Assembly: GCA_902777435.1 (NCBI GenBank)
Contig: CACYTW010000003.1
Span: 1-37,534 of the forward strand
From: an uncultured Ruminococcus sp.
GTDB taxonomy: Bacteria > Bacillota > Clostridia > Monoglobales > Monoglobaceae
Direction: 5' to 3'
Length of the DNA: 37,534 nt
In this document: positions 1 to 7,665 of the stretch, one piece after another
Layout: every line of letters begins with the position of its first letter
Position numbering within the stretch: the stretch's first letter is position 1
Program-made: the position numbers and the translations under genes
The notes under the pieces: model-generated
What the model saw: the letters and a program-made list of their open reading frames with translations, nothing else
Database searches by the model: none
What the model was told of the DNA's origin: nothing

Positions 1-55
1 CAACTCCAAAAACCCCGTAAATAAAGGCTTTCGATAGTCGTGAGAAGTCGATAGG

Positions 56-448
56 TTATCTCTTACTAAACTGCGGTGCGCGACGAGCAGCTTTCAAGCC
101 GTACTTCTTTCTTTCCTTCATTCTCGGGTCACGAGTGAGTAAGCCTGCGCTCTTAAGTTCTGCTCTGTACTCTTCGTCAACTTCCAGGAGAGCTCTTGCG
201 ATACCGTGGCGGATAGCACCTGCCTGTCCGGTAAAACCGCCGCCCTGAACGGTTACGAGTACGTCAAACTTACCGATAGTCTTTGTAAGTTCCATAGGCT
301 GTCTAACAACAACCTTTAATGTTTCAAGACCGAAATATTCATCAATATCTCTCTTATTAATAGTAATTTTGCCTGTACCGGGTACTAATCTAACCCTGGC
401 AACAGACTTCTTTCTTCTACCTGTTCCGTAATACTGTACGTTTGCCAT
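56..448 (-). CDS. rpsI: 30S ribosomal protein S9
   Basis: Small-subunit ribosomal protein S9, which contacts 16S rRNA and reaches toward the P-site tRNA with its basic C-terminal tail. The 130-residue protein has the typical start ([16 protein letters not shown]), the central [20 protein letters not shown] block and the C-terminal tail ending in QFSKR, so it is full length. It follows rplM on the same strand after a 19-nt gap, the usual L13-S9 operon, and should be transcribed from the promoter and leader upstream of rplM. The 55 bases beyond the stop codon hold no gene. Confidence 0.98.
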   Translation of the reverse strand: MANVQYYGTGRRKKSVARVRLVPGTGKITINKRDIDEYFGLETLKVVVRQPMELTKTIGKFDVLVTVQGGGFTGQAGAIRHGIARALLEVDEEYRAELKSAGLLTRDPRMKERKKYGLKAARRAPQFSKR

Positions 449-467
449 TGTTCGTCAGTCCCCTTTC

Positions 468-899
468 TTATGCCTGTTCCCAAGCGATAGGTGCCTGGGC
501 TTCGTGTTTGTGATTAGCATCTTTGTAAATTCTGAGCTTCTTTAAAGCTTTTCTTCCGAGAGTGTTATGCGGAAGCATACCTGCAACAGCAAGTTCAACT
601 GCCTTTTCAGGTCTCTTTTCCATAAGGTCTTTGTAAGACACTTCCTTCATATTACCGATGTAACCTGTGTGTCTGTACCACTTCTTCTGGAGAAGTTTGT
701 TGCCTGTAAGAACTGCATCCTTTGCGTTGATGATTATAACAAATTCACCGCAATCAACACCCGGTGTATACTGCGGACGATGCTTTCCTCTGAGGATAGT
801 AGCAGCAGTAGCAGCTACACGTCCGAGGGGCTTGCCGGCAGCATCAATGATGTACCATTTTTTCTCAATTTCATTGGCTTTAGCCATGTAAGTTGACAT
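468..899 (-). CDS. rplM: 50S ribosomal protein L13
   Basis: Large-subunit ribosomal protein L13, an early 23S rRNA-binding assembly protein. At 143 residues it has the family length and the conserved features: KWYIIDAAGKPLGRVA near the N-terminus, the GEFVIIINA and KWYRHTGY segments, and the AVAGMLPHNTLGRK motif. The ATG at 899 lies 10 nt from an AGGAGG (plus-strand 910-915) and is the preferred start; an in-frame ATG four codons later is less well placed. It is the first gene of rplM-rpsI and probably autoregulated through the hairpin in its leader. Confidence 0.98.
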   Translation of the reverse strand: MSTYMAKANEIEKKWYIIDAAGKPLGRVAATAATILRGKHRPQYTPGVDCGEFVIIINAKDAVLTGNKLLQKKWYRHTGYIGNMKEVSYKDLMEKRPEKAVELAVAGMLPHNTLGRKALKKLRIYKDANHKHEAQAPIAWEQA

Positions 900-904
900 A
901 TTAT

Positions 905-972
905 TGCCTACCTCCTTATATATTTACCTAATTAATTTCATTCAAAAGGCGTCCAACACTTTAAGACACCTT
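905..972 (-). promoter_or_regulatory. rplM 5' leader with L13-type hairpin
   Basis: Between the rplM promoter and its ribosome binding site the transcript can form an 8-bp stem, AAGGTGUC (965-972 on the complement) with GACGCCUU (946-953), closing a loop of about 11 nt, followed by an A/U-rich spacer and AGGAGG. Firmicutes rplM leaders commonly carry a short hairpin of this kind that L13 is thought to bind for feedback. The stem is seen directly; assignment to the L13 leader family is inference. Confidence 0.6.
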
Positions 973-975
973 GCT

Positions 976-1004
976 ATTATAATACTATTTTTCACTTTTG
1001 TCAA
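976..1004 (-). promoter_or_regulatory. Consensus sigma-A promoter of rplM-rpsI
   Basis: On the minus strand TTGACA (999-1004) and TATAAT (976-981) are separated by 17 bp, a perfect housekeeping consensus, as expected for a ribosomal protein operon. Confidence 0.9.
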
Positions 1005-1114
1005 GTCTTTTTTCAAAAAAATTAATTTAGTATTTATCAATCTCTTAAATTCGCTTATTTTCTCTCTTATACTCTCTTATACTCACTTTCAATTTTCATT
1101 TTTTCAAAAAAACA

Positions 1115-2155
1115 TTACTGAAATCCCGTTATCAGTCTTGCGATATCATTCCAGGTCACAAATAGCATAAGGGCAATCAAAAGAGCAAACCCGATTATAT
1201 GAACCACTCCTTCTTTTTCAGGCGGAACAGGTTTTCTGAATATTAACTCAAACAGTGCAAATATAATTCTTCCTCCGTCAAGAGCGGGAATAGGCAATAA
1301 ATTCATAATTCCGATATTTACGGTCAGGAATGATGCAAAGAACAGAAAATTAAGCCAACCGCTCTGTGCCACCTCGTTCATTGTATAAACAACTCCCACA
1401 GGACCTGACATATCGCTGACGCTCGCCTGTCCGCCAAACAGCATACCCAATGATACAAATACAAGTTTCACCATCCATACTGTCTGAAAAAAACCTTCAC
1501 GCAGTACAGAGCCTATGCTCAGCTTGCCTGGGGCGATATTAAAGCCGACAACATATGCCTTTGTTCCGTCCCCGTATTCAAGCTGCATAGGAACAAAAGT
1601 TTCTTTCATTCTCTCGCCGTTTCTTATATATTCAATAGTACATTCATTGCCGTTTGTATTTGAAAGTTCAAAACTGATATCCTTTTGAATATGAATTACT
1701 GCATCATTAATCTTTACAATCCTGTCGCCCTTTTGCAAAAAATCCGCCGCAGATGCCTCGGGGTTTACACTTTCAACCACCGTTGACGGCATCATTCCCG
1801 TCTGAAAAGCAAATGCAAAAACCACAGAGGTAACAATTATAAAGCCTAACAAAACATTCATACCCGCTCCTGCCGCCAGGACAACTATTTTAGGTATAGG
1901 CTTTTTGGAACTGAAACACCCCTCTGTTTGCGTGTCTTCGTCCTCGCCCTCCATCTTACAGAAACCACCCATAGGGATAGCACGTATTGAATACATAGTA
2001 TTTTTGCCCTGTTTTTTAAAGATGGCAGGTCCCATTCCTATTGCAAATTCAAGCACATTGACTCCAAACGCCTTTGCGGCAATAAAATGTCCAAGCTCGT
2101 GCACAAAAATTATTACTGAGAATATAATTACCGCACAAATTATTGTAACTATCAT
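1115..2155 (-). CDS. rseP: RseP-type site-2 protease (membrane zinc metalloprotease)
   Basis: Intramembrane zinc metalloprotease of the S2P/M50 family, which cleaves membrane-bound regulatory proteins such as anti-sigma factors or remnant signal peptides. The 346-residue protein has the catalytic HELGH at residues 19-23 inside the first membrane segment, a central PDZ-like domain (about 125-205), and the second metal-ligand region with LLPIPALDGGRI near residue 290, followed by hydrophobic C-terminal segments. It starts 7 nt after the dxr stop codon, the classic dxr-rseP pairing. Its substrate cannot be told from this window, since no sigma/anti-sigma pair is present. Confidence 0.93.
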   Translation of the reverse strand: MIVTIICAVIIFSVIIFVHELGHFIAAKAFGVNVLEFAIGMGPAIFKKQGKNTMYSIRAIPMGGFCKMEGEDEDTQTEGCFSSKKPIPKIVVLAAGAGMNVLLGFIIVTSVVFAFAFQTGMMPSTVVESVNPEASAADFLQKGDRIVKINDAVIHIQKDISFELSNTNGNECTIEYIRNGERMKETFVPMQLEYGDGTKAYVVGFNIAPGKLSIGSVLREGFFQTVWMVKLVFVSLGMLFGGQASVSDMSGPVGVVYTMNEVAQSGWLNFLFFASFLTVNIGIMNLLPIPALDGGRIIFALFELIFRKPVPPEKEGVVHIIGFALLIALMLFVTWNDIARLITGFQ

Positions 2156-2162
2156 TTTTAAA

Positions 2163-3311
2163 TCAGTTACCCCTTTCGATAGATTGTCTTACCTCTTTGT
2201 CAATCTCTGCAATTTGCTCTATTGACACGTTTTTCTCCGCTTTATAACTATCCATTGTTTTCTCAACTATCTCCGCGATTTCCAGGAACTCAATCTCGTC
2301 ACGCAGGAACTTTGCAACTGCGACCTCGTTTGCAGCATTCATAACCGTCGGCATAATACCGCCCATCTTTCCCGCCTTTTTTGCAAGGGCAAGGCATCTG
2401 AAAGTATCTTCGTCAGGCTTTGCAAACGTCAGCTTTGCTATATCCGCAAACGAAACTCTGTCATCCTTTGACTTCAATCTGTCGGGATATGTAAACGCAT
2501 ACTGTATAGGGTGCTTCATTGATGGCAACGACAACTGTGCAATGATGCTCTTGTCACAGAACTCTACCATTGAGTGTATTATGCTTTCACGCTGAACAAC
2601 GACTTCTATATCATCTATATCCACATCAAACAGCCATCTTGCCTCAAGAACCTCTAAGCCTTTGTTCATAAGAGTTGCACTGTCTATGGTAATCTTTGCG
2701 CCCATACTCCAATTGGGGTGCTTTAATGCCTGCTCCTTTTTCACTCCAACCAATTCATCTCTTGTTCTGCCGAAGAATGGTCCGCCTGATGCTGTCAGCA
2801 AAATTTTGCTTAGCTCCCTGGGTTTGCCGCCGTGAAGGCTTTGGAATATGGCACAATGCTCGCTGTCAACAGGCAATAATCTTACACCTTTTTCGGCAAC
2901 GGCATCCATAAACAGCTTTCCTGCGGTTACAAGTGTTTCTTTATTAGCAAGAGCAATATCACAGCCTGCCTCTATGGCACACATAGTCGGCACAAGTCCC
3001 GCAAATCCTACGATTGATGACAGAACCATATCCGCTCCGCTCTCTGCTGCAATATGGCACAACCCCTCCTGTCCCGATAAAACCTTGCACTCGGTATCGG
3101 CGACGGCAATTCTCAATTTGTCGGCGGCAGATTTATCGGAAACAGCCGCATATTCAGGTCTGTACTTTCTGATTTGTTCTTCCAATAATGATATGTTGGA
3201 GTTTCCCGATAGGGCTACAACTTCAATATCCTTTATTCCTTTTAAGTCATCAACGACCTCAAGTGCCTGTGTGCCTATGGAGCCTGTTGAACCCAATACA
3301 GATACTTTCAT
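2163..3311 (-). CDS. dxr: 1-deoxy-D-xylulose 5-phosphate reductoisomerase
   Basis: Converts 1-deoxy-D-xylulose 5-phosphate to 2-C-methyl-D-erythritol 4-phosphate with NADPH, the committed step of the MEP isoprenoid pathway. The N-terminal nucleotide-binding motif GSTGSIGTQALEV is at residues 7-19. The metal/substrate region VDSEHCAIFQ, the flexible-loop motif (ASGGPFFGRTRDEL) and the KHPNWSMGAKITIDSATLMNKGLE segment are all present. The 382 residues are the family length. It sits between the deaminase gene and rseP on the same strand and likely shares their transcript. Confidence 0.97.
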   Translation of the reverse strand: MKVSVLGSTGSIGTQALEVVDDLKGIKDIEVVALSGNSNISLLEEQIRKYRPEYAAVSDKSAADKLRIAVADTECKVLSGQEGLCHIAAESGADMVLSSIVGFAGLVPTMCAIEAGCDIALANKETLVTAGKLFMDAVAEKGVRLLPVDSEHCAIFQSLHGGKPRELSKILLTASGGPFFGRTRDELVGVKKEQALKHPNWSMGAKITIDSATLMNKGLEVLEARWLFDVDIDDIEVVVQRESIIHSMVEFCDKSIIAQLSLPSMKHPIQYAFTYPDRLKSKDDRVSFADIAKLTFAKPDEDTFRCLALAKKAGKMGGIMPTVMNAANEVAVAKFLRDEIEFLEIAEIVEKTMDSYKAEKNVSIEQIAEIDKEVRQSIERGN

Positions 3312-3363
3312 TAAATATCAATCCTTTGTATTTTATTCCTATATATGTATGATTATTCTGATA

Positions 3364-3852
3364 TTAATAACCAAACATTCCTTCAAGAGATTCGTCATTC
3401 TCTATCCAATCCGAAACAGGATAAACCGTATATTCCGTTTTTGTGTTGCGGACTATTACATTTTCAATCCCTGCGTTTATAACCAAACGCTTGCACATTG
3501 CACAACAACACGCATCTTTTACGAGCTCGCCCGTCTTAACATCCCTGCCCACCAGGTACAGAGTTGCACCTATTGTTTCGTTTCGCGGTGCTGAGATTAT
3601 ACAATTCGCCTCGGCGTGAACACTTCTGCACAGTTCGTATCTTTCGCCTCTCGGAATATTGAGTTTCTCTCTCATACAAAATCCCAAGTCCGAACAATTT
3701 TTTCTTCCTCTTGGTGCCCCTGCATATCCCGTAGAAACAATTTCATCGTTTTTTACAATAATGGCACCGAATTTCCTCCGCAGACAGGTTCCTCTTTCGG
3801 TCACTGTGTCTGCGATATCCAAATAATAATTATTCTTATCTACTCTTTCCAT
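3364..3852 (-). CDS. dCMP / cytidine deaminase family protein
   Basis: Zinc-dependent deaminase of the cytidine/deoxycytidylate deaminase superfamily, probably a dCMP deaminase (ComEB-like) that makes dUMP for thymidylate synthesis. The zinc-site signatures are visible: HAEANCI (His ligand and catalytic Glu) and a CCAMCKR segment supplying the Cys-x2-Cys pair. The family N-terminal pattern CLRRKFGAIIVKNDEIVSTGY is also present. I place the start at the ATG at 3852, six nt after GGAG; an ATG four codons upstream lacks a well-spaced Shine-Dalgarno. It lies 26 nt after the dehydrogenase gene and 52 nt before dxr. A more general CMP/dCMP deaminase role cannot be excluded. Confidence 0.88.
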   Translation of the reverse strand: MERVDKNNYYLDIADTVTERGTCLRRKFGAIIVKNDEIVSTGYAGAPRGRKNCSDLGFCMREKLNIPRGERYELCRSVHAEANCIISAPRNETIGATLYLVGRDVKTGELVKDACCCAMCKRLVINAGIENVIVRNTKTEYTVYPVSDWIENDESLEGMFGY

Positions 3853-3890
3853 TTTAATCTCCATTCCGCCGTCTGTTTCGGCTAATTTTA

Positions 3891-4844
3891 TTATACAATG
3901 CGGTTCTGACGCTCTCCGCTTAAAAATTTCTCAATATTACTGCCCATTATCTCAAGACATCTGACTCTTGACTCATATGCGCCCCAAGCATTGTGGGGAG
4001 TCAAACATACATTGGGTAATTTCATTATCTTTGTATACGGATGGTCTTTTGGCATTGGCTCTTCGGCATACACATCTATACCTATTCCGCCAATTCTGCC
4101 CTCGGCAACGGCATCAGCCAATGCCGTCTCATCCGCTACCGCTCCTCGTGCAACATTGATAAATATTGCAGTGTTCTTCATCATATTAATTCTGTCGCGG
4201 TTTATTAAGTTTCTTGTTTCGTCTGTCAATGGTGTGTGAACAGATATAATATCCGCTGTTGTGCACAAGTTATCAATGTCAGAAAACTCATAATCGCCAT
4301 CAGGTGTTCTCTTGTTGACTATAACTCTGCACCCCATAGCCTCCGCTACCCTTGCAACCTGCTTGCCGATATTTCCTGCACCTATAATTCCCCAAGTCTT
4401 TCCGTATATCTCATTATATACAGGTGTAAGTCGGTTCGCAATTCCGCTTGCGGAATACTCTCCGCTTTTTACATATTCGGTGTACTCTGTCATTCTGTTA
4501 ATCAGCATAAGTGCCATAGAAATTGTAAGCTGTGCCACACTCTGAGTTGAATATCCTTTTACATTACAGACCGCAACCTTGTTTTCTCTGCACCATTTTA
4601 AATCAATATTATCATATCCTGTCGCAGATACACATATCAGCTTAAGGTTTTTGGCACCGCTTAAGTTACTGCCAAGCTTAATCTTGTTCACTATCAACAC
4701 ATCGGCATCTTTTGCCGCCATTGGCACCTGGTCAAGTGTTGTTGTTTCCCTCATATCCACTTGACCGAATTTTCCGAATATCTCATATGCCTTCTCTTTG
4801 ATATCACAGCCAAGAGTCGCTGCATCTAATATTGTTATCTTCAT
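3891..4844 (-). CDS. NAD-dependent D-2-hydroxyacid dehydrogenase
   Basis: Member of the D-isomer-specific 2-hydroxyacid dehydrogenase family, which interconverts 2-keto acids and D-2-hydroxyacids in the cytoplasm. The Rossmann motif GIIGAGNIGKQVARVAEAMG lies near residue 145. The later conserved blocks INVARGAVADETAL and IGIDVYAEEP, and the catalytic His in TPHNAWGAYE, are all present. Length (about 317 residues) is normal. The ATG at 4844 follows a GAGGTG Shine-Dalgarno; the longer GTG start would overlap that site. It begins shortly after the M13 peptidase stop codon and is probably co-transcribed with it. The substrate (glycerate, lactate or other) is not predictable from this sequence. 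Confidence 0.9.
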   Translation of the reverse strand: MKITILDAATLGCDIKEKAYEIFGKFGQVDMRETTTLDQVPMAAKDADVLIVNKIKLGSNLSGAKNLKLICVSATGYDNIDLKWCRENKVAVCNVKGYSTQSVAQLTISMALMLINRMTEYTEYVKSGEYSASGIANRLTPVYNEIYGKTWGIIGAGNIGKQVARVAEAMGCRVIVNKRTPDGDYEFSDIDNLCTTADIISVHTPLTDETRNLINRDRINMMKNTAIFINVARGAVADETALADAVAEGRIGGIGIDVYAEEPMPKDHPYTKIMKLPNVCLTPHNAWGAYESRVRCLEIMGSNIEKFLSGERQNRIV

Positions 4845-4868
4845 AAGCCACACCTCACATTTGTGCCA

Positions 4869-7316
4869 TTACCAAATACTTATAACCTTTTCTTCAGGAA
4901 TATACATTCCGTCACCCTCTACAACCCCGTACAATCTTTTAAATTCATCAAAGTTCGACAGAACTCTGTTTACCCTGATTTTGTTGGGAGAGTGGACATC
5001 TGTTTTCAGCATCAGCTTTGTGTATTCATCAGTTGCTTTTATACGCCAGGTCTTTGCGTAATTTTTAAACATCTTATCAAGCTTTATATGGTCGTCGCCT
5101 ATCAGGCTTATAATACAAGTCATAGCGGCAATATCCGCAATGTTTTCATTCAGAGTCATCTCTCCGTTCACATAGGAATGGTCTATCTTAGCCTCATTAT
5201 ATTCCGCAACCACCTTTTCGCACAGCTTAGAAAAGGCTTGCTTGTCCGCATCTGTCCACCAATCCGAAAGATTGCCGTCTTCGTCAAATTGTGCCCCTGT
5301 TCTGTCAAAGGCGTGGCTTATCTCGTGAGCGATAACCGCACCGATACCGCCGAGATTTTCCGCATACTCTGCACTTGCTTCAAAATACGGAGCTTGCAGT
5401 ATTCCTGCAGGAATAGTAATGCTGTTTGACAAAACATCATACATTGCATTGACTGTCTGAGGATACATTCTCCAACCATCTTTTGACGGAATAATATCCC
5501 CGTCAACCGCCATTTTACATTCTTCTGCGTAAGCATTTGCATATGCCATACGGTATTCCATCAAGCTGCCGCCATCCTCTGTGGGACGCAGAACGATATA
5601 CGTTTTGCAATAATCCTCTATATTATCGGGATACGCCGCGTATACCCTTATATTTTTCAGCTTTGTTATAATATTATTTCTCGTCTGGGGTGATATGCGT
5701 GTGGAGGCTCTGACAATTTCCTCATACTCTTGTATTATCTGCTTTGTCATATCCTCAATAAGCTTTTTTGCGGTTTCTGGGAAGTACTCCTTTATATACA
5801 AACTTCCAAGTTCCCAACCCAAAAGTTCCTGAACAATCCCTGTCGCATAATCAGATGGTATTGCATCTATATCAGCACCATATAATTTATTATAGTACTT
5901 CTGATATGCTTCAAACATATCCGTTGACAAATACAGTGATGACGAATCAAGCACAGATGCCTTAAGATATGCTTTTACGGCATCAAGTTTGTCGTCTGTA
6001 ATAATCTGATTTATATGCTTTGCGAGGTTTTCGTCATATACTATGTATTTCTTTGCCTTGCCAAAACCTATTTTATTAAAGTATTCAATGATATTGAAAT
6101 TGGTAAATATACCTTTTATTTTCTGTGCATCATAGACAACATCTTGTTTTGAGATATCCGACACTATTGTTTCTGTATTCATTATCTCTGCAAGGTCTTT
6201 GCAAAGTTCTGCTGTATAATCAGTCATTTGTTCTGAATTTTCTTCGCCTGAAATTTCAAACAGTTCCTTTATATATTCTTTATATATCTTTATATGCTTG
6301 TCCGCTCCGTCACCTGTCATTAATGCCTTATCCATTCCCGTATAACAGCCTGCGACAGCAGGAAGGCTCTTGTTTGATCCATTGACATCTGTATCAAGCG
6401 AAACTTTTATCAGTGTAGAAAACCCATCCCTCTCAAGTTCTGCCATAACGTCAACTAAGTCAGAAGTCTTTTCTGTTGCATCAATTTTATCAAGCAATGG
6501 TTTTATTGGCTCAATGCCAATCTTGTCCCTATATCCTTGGTTCGCCGCCGCAGAATAGACAGATATGATTTTGCGTTCTATGGAATCATCATCAAATTCT
6601 TCGCCATTATTATAATATCTTCTGTACAGAGAAAATATAATATCTGTTATTCTTGAACTTACTGTTTGATTTAATCTGTCTATATCGGACTTGACCGAAA
6701 CACCCTCCTCTAAGGTGGTGTTCTTAAACCAGACAGAATTTATATAGTCATAGTAATCACCTGCAGGTCCCATATATCTGACCACTCTGTCACAAAGTAT
6801 ATTTATCTGTTCGTGAGTCAGAAAGTCACCTGCACCCAGGGTTCCGTCACCATAACCTCTTACAATACCGGCAGCAGCAAGTCTGTCCACCTGCTTTTCC
6901 GCCCATTTTGGCGTATCGGAAAATTTAACATCATACCACTCAGCAAGCTCTACATTGCTAAGCGCACGATTTAATATAGTCAACGCCTCTAAGCGTGTTA
7001 TGTTAGCCTGGGGCTTTAATGTATTATCCTCGTACCCACTCATCAATCCCGAATCCACAGCCGCCGCAACCTTTTCAAGATTTGCATAGGATATCTTTTC
7101 CTTATCAGAGAATTTGTTTAATACCTTTGTGTTGATATTGAATTTTTCTATCCCGACAGCATCAACAAATTTTGCCGCCGCTTGCTCACGGGTTGCGTAC
7201 TCTGACTTAGCCTTATACTCGCTGTTTATATGAGTATATTCTTTGGCATAAGAAACAGGAGCCGACAGGCACAATAACATCATAATCGTTAAAATAACAG
7301 ATACGATGCGTTTCAT
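4869..7316 (-). CDS. SLH-domain M13 (neprilysin-like) metallopeptidase
   Basis: Secreted zinc endopeptidase tethered to the cell wall. The N-terminus (about residues 1-24) is a signal peptide ending near SAPVSYA. Two to three S-layer-homology repeats follow (about 40-190; FSDKEKISYANLEKV, GYEDNTLKPQANITRLEAL, GYGDGTLGAGDFLTHEQI). The remainder is an M13 peptidase: N-terminal helical domain, catalytic HEISHAFDR near residue 665, the downstream zinc-ligand motif NENIADIAA near 724, and the terminal Trp typical of the family. The ATG at 7316 is chosen because GGGAG lies 9 nt upstream. A promoter lies at 7377-7405. It heads the run toward the dehydrogenase gene. Substrates are unknown; a role in peptide or surface-protein turnover is inference. 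Confidence 0.92.
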   Translation of the reverse strand: MKRIVSVILTIMMLLCLSAPVSYAKEYTHINSEYKAKSEYATREQAAAKFVDAVGIEKFNINTKVLNKFSDKEKISYANLEKVAAAVDSGLMSGYEDNTLKPQANITRLEALTILNRALSNVELAEWYDVKFSDTPKWAEKQVDRLAAAGIVRGYGDGTLGAGDFLTHEQINILCDRVVRYMGPAGDYYDYINSVWFKNTTLEEGVSVKSDIDRLNQTVSSRITDIIFSLYRRYYNNGEEFDDDSIERKIISVYSAAANQGYRDKIGIEPIKPLLDKIDATEKTSDLVDVMAELERDGFSTLIKVSLDTDVNGSNKSLPAVAGCYTGMDKALMTGDGADKHIKIYKEYIKELFEISGEENSEQMTDYTAELCKDLAEIMNTETIVSDISKQDVVYDAQKIKGIFTNFNIIEYFNKIGFGKAKKYIVYDENLAKHINQIITDDKLDAVKAYLKASVLDSSSLYLSTDMFEAYQKYYNKLYGADIDAIPSDYATGIVQELLGWELGSLYIKEYFPETAKKLIEDMTKQIIQEYEEIVRASTRISPQTRNNIITKLKNIRVYAAYPDNIEDYCKTYIVLRPTEDGGSLMEYRMAYANAYAEECKMAVDGDIIPSKDGWRMYPQTVNAMYDVLSNSITIPAGILQAPYFEASAEYAENLGGIGAVIAHEISHAFDRTGAQFDEDGNLSDWWTDADKQAFSKLCEKVVAEYNEAKIDHSYVNGEMTLNENIADIAAMTCIISLIGDDHIKLDKMFKNYAKTWRIKATDEYTKLMLKTDVHSPNKIRVNRVLSNFDEFKRLYGVVEGDGMYIPEEKVISIW

Positions 7317-7341
7317 ACCAATCAACTCCCAACCCTATTTT

Positions 7342-7354
7342 TACTATCACCCTA
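7342..7354 (-). repeat. Solo end of the TA-flanked MITE family
   Basis: On the minus strand TAGGGTGATAGTA matches the terminal sequence, with its TA, of the MITE copies at 11907-12061 and 26997-27138. No second end or MITE body is seen next to it, so it is a remnant or a chance match. It lies in the 5' untranslated region of the M13 peptidase gene. Confidence 0.45.
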
Positions 7355-7376
7355 CGAATAGATTTAGCTACATTAT

Positions 7377-7405
7377 AATATACCACATTTTTATACACTA
7401 TGCAA
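7377..7405 (-). promoter_or_regulatory. Promoter of the M13 peptidase gene
   Basis: On the minus strand TTGCAT (7400-7405), a 17-bp spacer and TATATT (7377-7382) form a sigma-A-like promoter upstream of the SLH-M13 gene. An overlapping TATAAT with longer spacing is also present. Confidence 0.6.
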
Positions 7406-7413
7406 GGGTTTTA

Positions 7414-7650
7414 TTAATCATTAAATCCAATCAGATTATCAAACAAAAGAACCCAGGTTTCCAAATCAGCTTTGCCCGTCTGCGGAAGTCCGAAAACTCT
7501 CTGTGCATCCATCACCGCAACAGTTGTTTCGTGGCCGTAAACGCCGTCAGGGTTTATAAGCGTTGGTATTTTATCCGTGCTCCATAAATGCCGAAGTGCG
7601 GTTTGTAATTCATAAGTATTCTGAAAGTTGTCATATATCGAGGTTTTCAT
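7414..7650 (-). CDS. Small peptidoglycan-binding domain protein
   Basis: A 78-residue protein that is essentially one PG_binding_1 repeat, with the signature INPDGVYGHETTVAVMDAQRVFGLPQTGKADLETW. The same repeat occurs three times in the neighbouring SleC-type protein. It lacks a signal peptide and a catalytic domain. It begins 15 nt after that protein's stop codon, so it is the last gene of the three-gene cortex-enzyme operon. It may be a detached fourth binding repeat of the SleC-type protein or a separate accessory peptide. The ATG at 7650 follows an AGGAGG-type site. Confidence 0.75.
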   Translation of the reverse strand: MKTSIYDNFQNTYELQTALRHLWSTDKIPTLINPDGVYGHETTVAVMDAQRVFGLPQTGKADLETWVLLFDNLIGFND

Positions 7651-7665
7651 TCTTCATCCTCCTAT

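Noticed and set aside
904-1170. 88-codon plus-strand ORF upstream of rplM
   Set aside because: It lies over the rplM leader and promoter and the rseP 3' end, has a phenylalanine/isoleucine-rich composition from A/T-rich spacer, and has no ribosome binding site.
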